From: Euglena gracilis
Lineage: Eukaryota > Euglenida > Euglenophyceae > Euglenales
Assembly (NCBI GenBank): GCA_039621445.1
Contig: CP154956.1
Span: 10,973,443 to 11,037,442 of the forward strand
DNA length: 64,000 nt
Reading direction: 5' to 3'
Under the pieces are notes generated by a model. The model saw only the letters and a program-made list of their open reading frames with translations. It did no database searches and was not told the DNA's origin. Shown one piece after another: positions 1 through 40,346 of the stretch (the first letter of the stretch is position 1; every line of letters starts with the position of its first letter). A program made the position numbers and the translations under genes.

Positions 1-428
1 TGTTGTTCCGACTGCAAACGGAAAGAAAGAAAGAAAGAAAGAAAGAAGCGTCCAAAGTCGGTCGGTCATTAGTTCAGTCGTTTTTTGGAGTGTAATTGAA
101 CCATTGTAAACAAATGATTATTCCCCAATGCATCTTTATGTTTAACATTGAATCTAATGATTGCTTAATGCAAACCATCATTATCATTATCATTATCATC
201 ATCATCATCATCATCAATGAAAACGGATGTATTTTTGGGCTGCTGTAGCAGGGATGAGTGCAGTGAACCTAGATAGGTGGGACCTTCCAAGTCGGCAAAC
301 GATGTGGCCCAGCACCGCAGAGACCATTCCTTCCAGTCGGAGGACGGGTCAAATTCCTCCAACTAAGATGGCATGGTCTCTGCCCCCGCGCCACGAGAAG
401 GACCGGCGACGCTGGGACTCCCCTGGCC

Positions 429-27134
<26,706 letters not shown>

Positions 27135-27274
27135 CTACGCGTGCATCATCCCTGTGGCTTGGTTTGCTTCTTTCGGCGGACGTTATAGGGACTTATTGTG
27201 TGACTCCTGATCCACACCAGCAAATGTCATTCACTCCGAGCAGGTCAATAAATTATTGAACTGCCTCCGCCCAA

Positions 27275-27295
27275 GCGCGCGCGCACACACACATA

Positions 27296-27336
<41 letters not shown>

Positions 27337-27356
27337 ACACACACACACACACAAAT
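27275..27356 (+). repeat. (CA)n microsatellite
   Basis: 'cacacaca' with 'gcgcgc' interruptions. It lies just inside the left end of the 27157-28693 segment. Confidence 0.97.
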
Positions 27357-28299
27357 ATGAACGTGTCTATGTGCACATATGTGTCATGTTTGTGTCTGTA
27401 TGTAATGCAATGCATTTCGTTGATAGCAGCTCAGCATTTGGTTGTGACCTCCATCAATTTCACACACAAAAAAAAATGGTTCACCAGCAGCCAGATTCAT
27501 GATGCTTCCCCAAGGGGGACCCTAACTTCTGGACTAACTTGGTCCTAAAAAAGACCAAATCTTCAGCACGCCGATCCCAACCCCAACCCCATTCCTCAAA
27601 TTAAGTGCTCAGTTTCCTGGATCGACCGATTTTGCTGGATCTGGCGCAGTTCCAAGGCGCAGCGGACCGAAGAATCCCGAAGGTCGGAGGCGGGATCTGT
27701 CGTACGCCCCACCCCTGGATTCTTAATGGACCCCCCGGGGGCATTAAGTCATCTTTTTTGAAAAAGGTACAAAGAACCCTCACAATGAATCCACAAACAC
27801 CCCCCCCCTTTGGACTGCCCTTACGTACTTAATAATAATTTTGCATTGGGGGGGGAAACCATTAAAATAACTCCCCCTTTTTGCCGGTGATAACGGAGTA
27901 GGGGGCAGAGACCAAAAGATCACTCAAATAACTTTAGCCCGATCCACGTGGACCCTGTGCAAAGTTTAGACACCGTGTTGAACTTGGAGTCAAACAAACC
28001 ACGAATCTTGGCTTTCCTCTTCCTTTCTGACAGCGAGGTTTTCTCCACTGCTCTTTTGGCTCACTCCAAAACCAATTCTGATGCAAACTGCACGCGCATT
28101 CAGAATGAACGAGCTTTTCTGGAGGAGGGGGCTTTGAAATGGCACGCAGTGACTAAGATTCCGCTGCTGGGGATGCAAACTGTGTTGAACACAGGCGCAC
28201 ACACTTAGGCAAGATGCGCCCACCTTTCATTCTGTGCCCTCCCTTGAAGCCCTCGTTCCGACCACCAACATCAATCTGTTCACATAGACACATTCATAT

Positions 28300-28572
<273 letters not shown>

Positions 28573-28693
28573 TGCTTGGGCGGGAACAGTTCAGTGATTT
28601 ATTGACGTGCTCAGAATGAATGTCATTTGCTGGCATGGATCAGGAATCACACACCAAATCACTAGAATTTCCGCCGAAAGAAGCAAACCAAGC

Positions 28694-28785
28694 ACACGTG
28701 TTCTCATCTCAATGTGCCAGGGGAAGAAAAGGCTGGTGGGAACCTCGTCATCGGGAAGATCAACTTCCCAGTGCAAGGTGAGGCC
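28694..28785 (-). CDS. Open segment next to a 24-bp inverted repeat, possible exon
   Basis: The minus strand reads LTLHWEVDLPDDEVPTSL and onward with balanced, protein-like composition up to the edge of a 24-bp inverted repeat at 28670-28693. That position is where a nonconventional intron or a transposon would begin. I could not join it in frame to the next exon at 27134, because a TAG lies in frame just upstream of that exon. Coding status is doubtful. Confidence 0.18.
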
Positions 28786-28793
28786 CATTCCAT

Positions 28794-30520
28794 TCCATAG
28801 GGGAATCCAATGTCTGTCTAGAACGTCCGGAAAAAAGGTGTTGCAGAATTTTGTGGTTTGAGTTGGTGGGGTCCGTTCACATAGGAAAATAAGTGGAGCA
28901 CAAAATTAAGTCAAAGTCGCCAGGAGATTGAATCAGAATAAAACCCTGCCCAAAACGAGACCCTTACAGGGGGGGAAGAGCCAAAGAGACCCAATAAACG
29001 CTAAAATAAGCAGGAATATACGGTAAAGAAGCGGAAAATGAGGCGGAAAATGTGCGATTTTTCCAAAACTGGCCCATGTTTGGTCATCCACCCATTGTTC
29101 ATTTCAGGCCATTTTGCGCCAACTTGGTACCATATTAGGGCGATTATCGACCATTCTTGGCTACCTTCGAACATTTTCAACCGTTTTGAGCCATTTTTGG
29201 GCCATTTCAAGCCACGTTGGGCCATTTTTTAAGGTCGTTTCAGTCATTTTTCACCTTACAGAGTAATTTGGCAACCAAAGCGGCTAAACTGTTCAAAAAG
29301 TGGTTGGCCCAAGATGGCCAAAACATGTCCGAAAGTGACCAATAATGCCCCAAAAATGCCTGACCGTGGCCAAAAATAATCCAAATAGGCCCAGAATTGT
29401 GCGGAAGGAATATACCTGTGCCTGGAGGTGACTTGGAAAAACTTCACAATTTGGCATCTTTGAGCTGTTGCTCACACTTTATCCGCAAAAAAAAACTCTA
29501 AAAAACATGATTTTTGAAACTTAGGGAATCTACTGATTCCAAAAGAATGGAATTTGATAATCTTAAGAAAACAACGAAAATGGCAAAAAAAATGGATGAA
29601 AAATTTGGCCTCAGATAAAAACCTGCTCCGGGAGGAGTTCGGAAATATTTAGAAAACTGCATCTTCAGAAAACTGAGGAAAATTGCGGAAATTGTCAAAA
29701 AATACAGATGCCAATAATCCCCCTGCCTAAACTGACCCAAAAAATATGTGGTCAAAATGTGCAGAAACGGGCAAATATGCGGTGGAAAGCCCCCGCAAAA
29801 CCTCAAAATTACCACTAAATAAGCGGAAAATATGCGAAAAAATAAGTGCTTTTCTCAAACTTGCGTTTTTTTAGCTGAAAAAAAAACAACCAAATATGCG
29901 AAATAAGGGAAATAAGCATTCTGCACCCCCCCCTTGGCCCTTGCTAATTTTGCGCAAAAATCCAAAAAATAGACCCCCAAATGCCCAAAAGTCGACCCCA
30001 ACCAAAAATTGTGCAAATCATCCAAAACTGGGTGACCTTTGAAAATTCGAAAATATTTTTGATTTTCCCATTTTTTTTCATATGCTAAAAAAATTTGCGA
30101 AAATTTTTGTTCCTTGTGAAAAATCAAACTTTTTGAACCCCTCCCACAGCAGCAGGAAAGCTGTTTTCAACCAAAATGTTCAGCAAAATCCAAAACAAAT
30201 ACACCTCCCAAAACAAGACCCCCCCCCCTTTGGGATCTCAGTAATCCTCCAAAAAGTGCACCCAGGGTGTATTTGGGGGGTGGGTTGAAGTATTGGCTTG
30301 TCGAGGTAGGGAGAGTGAAGGCTTAAGGGGGATGGCTGTTCAGGGAGAAGAAGGGAGACATATTGCACGTTGGAATCCACCTTGTTGAAACCCCTCAGGT
30401 AGACTCGGGTCCCATTCTTCGCGCTCAGGGATGAGCGAAATGTTAATACTCCGTCCAACATACGCCCTCCATTGACACAGTCACAAACGCAGAGTTGATT
30501 TGAATACAAATCAAGACAAT
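28794..30520. other. No gene recognised; 'aaaatggcc' degenerate repeats
   Basis: AT-rich sequence dominated by 'gccattttgg', 'ccaaaaatgg' and 'gcggaaaatatgcg' type motifs, similar to blocks at 4200-4400, 9080-9320 and 38520-39100. Apart from the tentative exon at 30381-30461 I see no coding signal. Confidence 0.6.
30381..30461 (-). CDS. Possible upstream coding exon (27 codons from an ATG)
   Basis: An open minus-strand segment starts at an ATG (reading MLDGVLTF...) and ends at AACAAG before a possible GT donor (GTGGAT). Its phase (0) fits the phase-0 acceptor of the exon at 27063-27134, so it could be the first exon of the Der gene. It has no hydrophobic segment, which a euglenid plastid presequence would normally have. 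Nothing else supports it; it may simply be an open stretch in intergenic DNA. Confidence 0.22.
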
Positions 30521-30526
30521 TCAGTG

Positions 30527-30942
30527 CAGGCTTTTGCTTGACGACCCGGGGGGGTCCACTGGCCAGCCATTTTGCTTGACACTGGGAAAAAGCCACCGGC
30601 TCCGGAACCCCCTCCCGGATCCGGGGAGTCCCCGGACTCCGGTCTCCAGGGGTCCACCTGGCTGGAAAAAAATTCCTCCAGCGCTACGCGCTGAGGTGGA
30701 AATGAGGTTTTTGATGGTTTTTTGGCTGATTTTGTTCCCAAAACAACATGGCCAAAATTGGTAAGTTTAATTATTTGGTAAGTTTTTGAGGTCGAAGAAA
30801 ATCGGCGCTTCGGGCGGACCGGTCACTGGGGAAAAACCCTATTAGCTAGCACTGCTTGCGGACCCCCCCAGGGGATTTTCACAAGCCAAATTTGGACTGG
30901 CTGCAGTCGCACCCCCCCCCGACTGCGAATCTTTGAGCAAAT
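30527..30942. mobile_element. Diverged relative of MITE M3
   Basis: The left end CAGGCTTTTGCTTGACGACC and right end ...TTGAGCAAATGCCT resemble the ends of the element at 39895-40338, and the interiors share the 'gtccactggccagcc' and 'ccggcgcttcg' type segments. The flanking 8 bases do not match. Confidence 0.6.
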
Positions 30943-30944
30943 GC

Positions 30945-33900
30945 CTTCTACTTGAGATTACATTAAGATAATCACACCACTCTGCCTAGGCTTCTTTCTA
31001 CCATCCTTGGAGGGGGTGCCTTGTGTTACGGGGTGCCTGCCCATGACATGCACACTCCCCCCGGGGGGTCGGTTTTGGGTCCTGCTGCCTGCCGACCCAG
31101 CCAATTTTCTCTTGAAAATGGGCATCTTCGGCCCCGTCTTCGGCGCCGGGGGGTGTGCATAGCACTCACTACCCACCCCAAAACCCGACCCCACCCCCCC
31201 GGTCAAAAGTGACCTCCCCCCCCCGCCTGTCTATGGCACCAGCCCCCATTCTCTTTCATGGGGAGAACATGTACACTTCCTTAAAAAGACCCCTGACTCC
31301 GCCTCTCCTCAACCCCAACACAGCTTGAATCCAGTCACCCCTGCTCCTCCTCCTCCTCCTCCTCCTCGGCGTCAGACTGCAAAGCACTACCGTCGTCCGG
31401 CACCTCCAACACCGCCGCAGCCCGCCAGTGACGCCCAACGTGCGGCATTGCGCTCATGCATGTGAAGGTGGAGTGTGCGGCCTGAGGGGCCAGGGCCACA
31501 CCGGCTCAGCGGCCCCGGGGGGGGGGGGGCGGACTTTCGAGAAAACACTTCCAGCGACAAATCCTGACAAATCCCGACAAATCCCGACTAATCCCGACAA
31601 ATCCCGACAACGGTTCTTTGGCCCTCTGGAGGAGCCCTTCCGACAAATCCCAACAAATCCCGACAAGTCTCGACCGATCCCGACAACACCACAAAATGCC
31701 AAGTGTCTGGAGGGGCTTGCTTTCAAGCACAAAATCAGTCAGTCACTTTTTGAACCCTCCCCCTGGTAGCTCCAACTGAAATGGCACGACATGGATGACT
31801 AATTCCCCCAGAAGTTTGTTGCCAAGCCAAAGGGAGGGAGATATAATTGGCAGGGGTTTATAAACCGAAGAACTGTCGGTGAAAATCAAAATCAAAATGA
31901 CCCCAAAACGCCCCCAAAATGGCAATATTCGGCAAACTTGGTCAAAAATGGCATTTTTGATGATAGTCAGTCTCAAAAAAAAGCCAAAAATCAGTCCTTG
32001 GGTGGTTTGCGACCAACGACTTTAACCTCGGGGGGGGGGGGGTCGGCCACGCTGGAACCCAAGGGAAACTTGACCACAAATGTGAAAAAAGCCAAATAAT
32101 TTGCGGTGCCTTTGGCGCCAGTCACTTTTGTTTCCCCCCCCCCTGAGGGAGGGAGGGGGTCCGGGCCAAAAACCAGACAGTTACTCTGAAAAATCAGTCA
32201 CCCCATGGGGGGGCGGGGGGTTGGCCGGTGACTGAATGATTGTATATATCCCACCCATACAAGACTGCAAAAACTGCAAATTAAAATAAACATTTTTTGT
32301 CGACGAACATTCGATGCACATATGTCGCAAAAAAACTGGAGCCCACACTGGTCAAGTGTGGGGGGGTGTGGGGGGGTCTGTGATATTGGGGGGGGGGGCC
32401 CTCTGCGCGGTGGCGGTAGGCCACCGGACCCCCTGTCGGTGGCCATATAAATTGTAAAAACGGAGCCCCAGCGATGCCAGAAATTGTTTTTTTTCCATTT
32501 TGGAGTTCGCGGGTTTTTGCTTTTGTGGTTTCATTTTTGCTGGAATTTTGAAAAGAATTTTCGGTGGCAAAAACGGAGCCCGCAGTGGGCCAGTGTGGGG
32601 GGCTGGGGGGGTGGGGGGGTGGGGGGGGTGGGGGGGTAAATGTCTAGTGTGGGGCCCAGTTTTTGTAATACCTCTCGTAGCAGTAGTCTTTTGATCACAT
32701 GAAAATTTCAAAAGATATCAAGATTGTCAGAGAACTAAGATCATTCTGTTGGTTTGGATCGCCTTTCTGAGGTGGGTGCAATTGCTATTTTGTGCCGTTT
32801 GATTAGTTTTGGCCAACAATTATTTGTTGGGCTCTATGATGGAGATTTTGTCTTTTTTTTCTTCCGGGGCTTCGCGCTGGAGAGGGGGTTTATATTCGGG
32901 CGGGATTTCAAGGTCCTCAGGGGGGTTTTATATTTTGGGGATTGTTGTATTTGGGGGGTATATTTGGGGGGTAAATCTTTATTTACAGTTATCTTGTGCA
33001 GTCCTGTTTTAAGCCCTTCACTGGGACCAAAACCTGGTCCACTCAGCTCCGAAAGCCAGGGAAGTTTTTTTGTTCAAAATGAACAGCCACTGTGACTGCA
33101 CACTTCTAACGCCCCACTGATGAATTTGGGAAAACAAATCGAAGCGGACAAATCTGGATTTATTCTAATGGTTGTAAATTTTTCCGATGGTGATGTGAGA
33201 ACACATCGATCTTCTTCACAGATTCAATACAAACAAATTTGAAGCTCTCCCGAAATTGTGATTTTTGGCAGATTTGGGAGCATTTTTCACCAAAAATGTG
33301 TGAAAATTGCTCCTTCGCCCGAAAAATGAAATTTTTGGACCCCAAGGGTGGGCGTATTTGTGATATTGGACCGAAAAAATGACTATGGGATCCCGCCAGG
33401 AAGTTGATTTTTCCGACCGAATATAAACCCCACCCCCAAATGTCAAACCCCCCGTGGGGGTCTTGAAATTTCCGCCCAAATATAAAACCGGGGGGTTGTA
33501 TATTTGGGGGGGTTTACTTCTTTGGGGCAAAACTTTGGAAAGGCCTTTGACACCACCAAATTCCTTTGCAACCTGAATGCCTCAGGCCTGAAAGGCATGT
33601 GCTTGAAAGTAAATGCTTCATTTGTTTCTTCAAACAAAATGTCCAACAACACCCCACGGCAAATTGGGGAAATCGGATGTGGGGTCACGTAGGAGGCCAA
33701 ATACAAATTTTTTTGTCCAACAGATTTTGTGGGCAGGTGAACCTCAACTTCACTCCAAAAAATTGGTCTGAACATTGCATTCCAACCAAAAGACAAATGT
33801 CAGTTTAAACAAAAATGCAATTTTCACAATGCAGGGTCATACCCTGTGATGAGATGCTTTCTTCGAGGTCCACAAAATGCCAGCAATAATTGGTAAAAGT

Positions 33901-36900
33901 AGGAAGGCGCTGGGGAAAGCATATTCTGTGGAGAAATGCGTGAACACAACCACTGTTGGGGGAAAAAATATCTGGGTATCCAGGACGTTTTTTTTCTTCA
34001 TTTTTTCCATTTTCGAGTACTTGGGCTGCAAAAAAAAAACCTCTGGGGATGGAGTGTGAGACATCGCAATATGACTGACTTAAACCCGAAACGAATTTAA
34101 TCTGATGTGTGTGTGTGTGCGTATTGTTTTTTATGGCCTTCCAGACTTGTGCTCTGATTGCCACAAGGTGACCCAGGCCACCCAGATAGAGGGGGGAGGG
34201 TCAGTATGCCAACACCCAATGCCTCATGTTTTCAAATCAGGACTCTGCAGCAACAAAAAGCAGGGAATGAGATCATTAGCAGTCATCAAAGCCCAATTGT
34301 AAGGTTCTGATTGGTGGGACAGATGTGGAGCCTTGCATCTTGTGGCATATTTGTCAACGTTTGAAACCTTGATATCAAGCACCAGCATCCCCCAAATGAT
34401 GCATGATAAGGCCCCCAGACACCCAGATAAGGGAGGGTTGACGGCGCAAGAAAAAGGTTTCTATTGTACAAAAGACAAAGAAATTTTGTGCTTTTTATAA
34501 TATCGTGAAAGACACACAACAGCCAGCAGTCGGACACCCACCCACACCCACCAACCCACCCACACCACGCACACAAGCGGGCAAAAATACACATGGGAGA
34601 GCACTTTGCAGGGCTGAATTTTGGTCCAAATAAAAACAAAACAACACCATAAACCTTTGGGGTCTCGCGGCCGGGGGGAAGGATGCTGAAATGCAACCCG
34701 TCCCCCTGATCCCCAGCCTTTTTTTAATGACTTTGGAAAATTTATCTGGATCAAAGGTTTTCTTCCCCACTGTATTACAGTTTTCATTGTATTTGGAACA
34801 GAGGCTTTCCTTGTTCTCTTCTCTGCTTCTTCTCGACAAGCACGAAACACAGGCACGCACGCACGCACTCACGCACACACGCAACCTTTTATTCACATGT
34901 ACACACACACACACACATACGTGTGCTCGTGTGCAGACCTGTGCGATGTAAGGGGCTGGAGTCGTTGCGCAGAGTTGGCGAAAATGTTGGCATTCGCTGC
35001 ACCACAACTGTTGTGGGATGGAAACAAATACAACACAGAAGAACGTGTTAATTCTAATTCACTTGCTTCGCACATGCCATGCATATTTTTTCAACCATTA
35101 CCGTGGCGCACTCTCTGAAAGCAGGGTTTGACTGAAAGCCATGGGGGAAGAAAAAAATCAAAACTTCATTTTTGGAAAACGTGCAAAAATCAACACTGGG
35201 TGTGTGTCACATCCGGAATTCTTTCCTACTTCAAGTACTTTCCCAGTTTTTATAAAATTGAATTTAAAGGTCCAGCAACTTTGATTCCGAATGATTGCCA
35301 AATTTGTCAATCAACTTCTTTTTTTTCAATTTTTTTAAAAGAAGGAAGTTCCTAAAATTAAAATGACTGTGGATGAAATACTTGGTCGGGTTTACACCAA
35401 AGAAGGAACTCGGCTGCCTCAAAAAAAAAACTTTTTGGAACCTGGAAATTTTTCTTCCGTATTTTGTAAAATGGCTCCCTTGATATGGCAATACATCGAG
35501 GGGGGGGGGTGAGCATAAGGGGAAGCACTTCCAGACCACCAAAGGGAAGCATTTTCAAACGTTTGGTTTTTTTCACAGTTACTCAAAAAAGAAGTCGGAG
35601 AACCCTGACAAAAAAAGCTATCACAAAATCTATTTCCTGGGTCGACACCCGTCTTTTCAACGTATTGACATTGACGTAAATGGTTTCCACTGGCATACGT
35701 TAGGTGACGAAAAAAAACGAAACAAAAAGGCGACGAATCTGCTTCAGTGAACAACTGAATACCATGCTTTTACACTGCTGGCTGCAGAAGTCCACCGAGT
35801 CTTTCGTGTTTGGTGATTGTGAACCTGGGACTTGAAAGTCCCAAAATTACAAAATGGATCAAACATCAATTGAAAACTCTTGATGAAAGGGAAAAATGTC
35901 ACCGTTTGGGGTTTTAAAAACACTTTGATTGAAAGATCTCAGTGAGGGGAATCTGCAACTGGCATGCGAAAGTGAGGGATCCGGTGGTTCGCTTGATCAC
36001 TTTAGGCTCAAAGCCAAGTTCTCCTCTCGATTAGTGGACATATTTTTCCTCCTATTTTGCCATTTACTCTGTTTACTGTAATTGCTGTTTAGTGCTATTG
36101 ATATTCAAGACAGGCAATGTTTAGTACTATTGATATTTCAGACAGGGGGCCTTCTACCATAATCAATTTCCAAGATGGCATGTGTTTACTTGCCAAAAAA
36201 AAAAACACTTTCCTGCCCAGTCGGGAAAAAAGTTCACGACAGGAGTGGGGACCCAGACAAAATAGGTTTGCTTGTATGACAGGTTGGGCCGGGCTCTGTT
36301 GTATGACGCACCGGCACCCACTTTCGGCGGTCCCGATTCAATGCTTTTCGGCCGATTTAACGATTGTGAAGAGGGGGAAATGGGGTTAATGACAAGGATA
36401 GTGTTAGGGTCACGATGTAGGCCTAAATTTCGGCCAAGTTTTTATGGTTTTTTGGCCGCAGGTAAAGTCCATTTTATTTTGCCAATTTTTTTTTTGGATT
36501 TCAGAATGACTTCTGCAAAAATTCCTAACCCTACCATTATTCCCTCACCATTACCCTGATTCTTTTACTGAGGGGATCTTGCACTTGCCTCTGCTGCGCA
36601 CAGCGGAAGCAACCAAAATTCCCCCGGTGGAACCCGCGGGGTCAGAGTGAAAATCGGTCAAAGGCACTCATCGGTCCCACTTGCATGGCACAGGTGGTTG
36701 ACATGCCCCCCCCCCGTCATGCAAGTGGCCCCTCCGGGAGGGGGGGGGGGGGGCACTTGTATCAGGCTTCCATTTTTTTGACTGGAAATGCTGCCAGGTT
36801 GTCGAAATGCCACAATGATACCTGGCTTGGAGTGTCGTACATCGGAGGCCTTGGTTTGAGCCACAACTGGGCCATGTCGCGTTGCCTGATGAAAAACCAG

Positions 36901-37265
36901 CGGATTTGGAAATAATTACCACCACCACCAAAAGTGTGGCCCTCACAAAAATAAAACCCCAAAATAGAATTTTGGGTATTTTGTATAACCCAAAATACAT
37001 GCACTCTGCTCCTCCTACACACAAAAAAAAAAACTCTCCCGCCGTAAATTTCACATATTTCCTCGCCAATTACTGAGAGTTGTTCTGCAAAGTTACATTG
37101 AAAACTCATCACATTTTCCACTCAAAAAATTTTCCATCGGTTGTTGTCATTGGGAATTGTGCTTTCTCCCCCTTTTTCATCTTCCAAACCAAATCATATG
37201 AATCTTCTGTTGCCCTCTTGTGTGCTGCTGTTTTTAGTCTAACAACGAAAATATGATATGCAAGG
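30945..37265. other. No gene recognised, mixed repeats
   Basis: Short open frames (for example 33443-33796 minus, 36117-36389 plus) have no recognisable domain. A (CTC)n run at 31340-31370, the aatcccgaca array, and a copy of the 'cagtcactttt...ggtcggccac' repeat at 32010-32235 occur here. The 35130-36600 part is AT-rich and almost repeat-free. Confidence 0.5.
31551..31688 (+). repeat. 'aatcccgaca' decamer array
   Basis: About ten imperfect decamers (aatcccgaca/aatcctgaca) interrupted by a 40-nt unique segment. Confidence 0.93.
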
Positions 37266-37274
37266 AGGTGGGAA

Positions 37275-37434
37275 CAGGGGTTTTTTTTATGACCGGGGGG
37301 TCTCGCACCCACCCACCCCCTGGGGGGCCCCCCGGGGGGGTCCCGGGGGACCCACTCAAAATGGCCGAAAAATCGCGAACAATGCCAAAAATAGCACCTT
37401 ACCCTCCTCCCCTCCACAACTAAAAAATCCCCTA
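37275..37434. mobile_element. hAT-like MITE M6 (160 bp), relative of M5
   Basis: Begins CAGGGGTTTTTTTTATGACC and ends with a near complement (…TAAAAAATCCCCTA). Flanks GGTGGGAA (37267-37274) and GGTTGGAA (37435-37442) agree at 7 of 8. The interior resembles that of the element at 19144-19416. Confidence 0.82.
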
Positions 37435-38295
37435 GGTTGGAAACTGCACACGGGCCATTCAAAAACTGCACAAAAAACTGCAAAAACGGCAAAAAAAAAA
37501 CGGCAAAAAAACTGCAAAAAAAACATGCATTTCAACAAAAAAAACAATAAATAAGCAAAAATTGCATGAATACCCAAATCAATGTAATTTGCCACGACCC
37601 CATGAGGACCTTCAATTCACGTGCATTTCTTCACAGTTTTGAAACTGACGACAGCAAAAACAGAAGCAATCAATCAAATTGCACTGTTCATGATTTTTAC
37701 ATGCACTGAAATGGTTTTTTTGTGGAAAAATCATGCATTTGATTGCAAAGCTGCCCAACTTTGCTGCCCCAAACGTGGTTTTTCCTACTTTAATATGTTT
37801 ACCGCAGACAAAACATGTTTGAATGCCGGGTCGCCAGCAGATCTTCCGGTGTATGCCTCACATTGCCCCGGTGTAAATGCACTTCTTCGGCCCGCGAGTT
37901 GTTGTCGATGTTGGTGACGCAGATGAGGAATTACACCCCATTTTGCACATTTGAACATAAAGATTTCTTCTTGAACACCACCTCGTCCTCTAATCGTTCG
38001 TGCCATGTGTCAAGTGTGTCAAGTGTGTCAAGTGTAAAAAAAAATTGTGGTACTCAAAATGGCTTGGGTTGGCAGCCGAAGTAGACGAGTTAGGGGAAAC
38101 ACAAATCAAAGGAACAATTTAACGCAGTATTGCTGCACTTCATCCCCGGAATTTTCACGGCGAGGAACTCGCGGGACACATTTTGACTCTCGATGAGAGA
38201 TGGAACTATGTTTCCAAACAAATGAAGTTGTCACAACTTTTGGGACAGATTGAATCGGCATATCACCACCACCCCACCACTGGTGTACCCACCGG

Positions 38296-39327
38296 CAAGC
38301 ACCTATGACAGATTCCAAATTTTAGCTCGCGGTCGGCTGCGGTCGGCCGCGGTCGGCTGCGGTCGGACGCGGTCGGCTGCGGTCGGACGCAGTCGGCTGC
38401 GGTCGGACGCAGTCGGCTGCGGTCGGCTGCGATCGGCAGCGGTCGGCCGTTATAATATATAATTAGTCGGTCGTAGGTGGGGGCAGGCCAACAAAAAATG
38501 AGCATATATCACAATCACACAATCCACTGTTGCCAACTTTTGGCCACTTTTCACTGCTTTTGGCGAATTTTTGATGCTTTTGGACTGCTTTTGGCCACTT
38601 TTGGTCACTTTTTGCTGCCTTTGCCCATTTTTTCCTGCCTTTTGCTTTCTTTTGGTCACTTTTGTTGCTTTTGCCCAAAAAAATGCCCAAAGTGGTCCAA
38701 AAAAGCCAAAAATGGCGCAACATGGCCCTGCTTTTGGCCAATTTTGGTCACTTTAGCAGCTTTTGTTCACTTTTGGCAACAAACTGGCGCAAAGCTCAAA
38801 AATGGTCAAATTGGACCAAAAAAACAGACCAAAAAATGGGCAAAAATAACACAAAAAAAAGATCGAAAATGGCTTTAAATGGTCAAAAAATGGCCCAAAA
38901 TGGCCCGAAATGGCCCAAGAGCAGGACAAAATGGCCCAAAATTAGAAGAAACGGGCAAAAAATGGCCAAAAAATAGTCAAAATGGGTCAAAATGGGTGAA
39001 TTACGGTGACAAATGGGCCAAAAAGGAACAAAAGCGACCTAAAATGGCCAAACGTGGCCAAAAGTGGCCAAAAGTGGCCAAAAGTGACAACATGAGCCAG
39101 ATGAGCCAGAAAAATCTCAAAAATCTGGGATAAAAATGAGCTTAATTCCTCATTCTCACTGAAAAATTGACATCAATTAGAAAAAACTTGCGTGGTCGGC
39201 TGCGGTCAGCTGCGGTCGGTTGCGGTCGGCTGTGGTCGGCTGCGGTCGGCAACCCACCTATGACAGTCCTGAAACCCGCGGTCGGCCGCGGTCGGCTGCG
39301 ATCGGCTGCAGTCGGCATAGGTGCTTG
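38296..39327. mobile_element. MITE-like element M4 (1032 bp) with perfect 8-bp duplication
   Basis: A 12-bp inverted terminus, CAAGCACCTATG, flanked by CCCACCGG at 38288-38295 and 39328-39335. Just inside each end lies an array of a 10-11 bp unit (GCGGTCGGCT). The middle is AT-rich 'ttttggccactttt' degenerate repeat. No ORF of note. Confidence 0.9.
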
Positions 39328-39894
39328 CCCACCGGTTCAGCCCATGGAGTCCAACGGACTACTTCCCCAAAATCACCATCAAGTGATTGCTTTTCACATC
39401 ACCATCAATCAATGGAATAACAACCCAATCCACCACCTGCCATTGCCTGACTGTCGTTGGCATGGTTTTTCTTGCACTGAAATGTTTTCCATCAGGACAG
39501 ATCATGCATTTGAGTGATAGTTCGCCAGCACGACTACTGTTGACCATGGTTTCTCTCGCACTGAAATGTTTTCCAGCGCGATTGTTTTTGAGTATGATTT
39601 TTCCTGCCAGTTTACCAGCTCAGCCATACACCAGCTTGATTATGGTTTCACGATTGATGACACCAAAAAGAACACAACGGCGGTCCAGTTGCAAGCTTTG
39701 TCAAGGCAGCAACAAAAAAAAACTGCAAAAATGCCAAAATAGGAAAACTGAAAACCGCAAAAACTGCACGGTGCACATTCCCCGCCCTCCGGATATGCGA
39801 CACAGCATTTTTGGGGTTTGTGTGAGTTCATTCAGCACCATTTTTGTCGATTGGAATGCAATACCCTCCATTTTCACTCCCTGGCATTTCACAC

Positions 39895-40338
39895 CAGGCT
39901 TTTGCTTAAGGACCCCGGGGGGGGGGGTACTGGCTAGCCAATCGGCTAGACACTGGAAAAAGTGGACTAGCTACAGCCCCCCCCTCCCGGGGGGGGGGGG
40001 GGGGTCCGGGGGTCCCCCGGACTGGAAAAAAAATTTTCCTCCGGCGCTGCGCGCCGGAGGAAAAATGAGGTTTTTCATAGGTTTTTGGCTGATTTTGTTC
40101 CAAAAATTCCCAAAAATGGCCAAAAACGGGCATTTTTGGCCATTTTTGGGGGTCCCAAAAAAATTTTCGGCGCTTCGCGCCGGTCACTGGAAAAAAATTT
40201 TCCACTAGCTAGCCCTGCTAGCAGACCCCCCCCCGGGGGGGGGGGTCTGCTAGAAAACCCACTAGCCAAATTTGGACTAGCTGCAGTCCAGCCCCCCCCC
40301 CCCGGGGGGGGTACTGCAATCCCTTAAGCAAATGCCTG
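39895..40338. mobile_element. hAT-like MITE M3 (444 bp) with perfect 8-bp duplication
   Basis: Ends CAGGCTTTTGCTTAAGGAC and, reversed, CAGGCATTTGCTTAAGGGA. Flanked by TTTCACAC at 39887-39894 and 40339-40346. A diverged relative without a clear duplication lies at about 30527-30942. Confidence 0.93.
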
Positions 40339-40346
40339 TTTCACAC

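Noticed and set aside
165-240. Aspartate/asparagine-rich tail as a possible last exon of the Der gene
   Set aside because: A weak CTG end near 235 pairs partly with the donor after 429, but the product is an (ATC)n microsatellite and lacks any KH-domain similarity.
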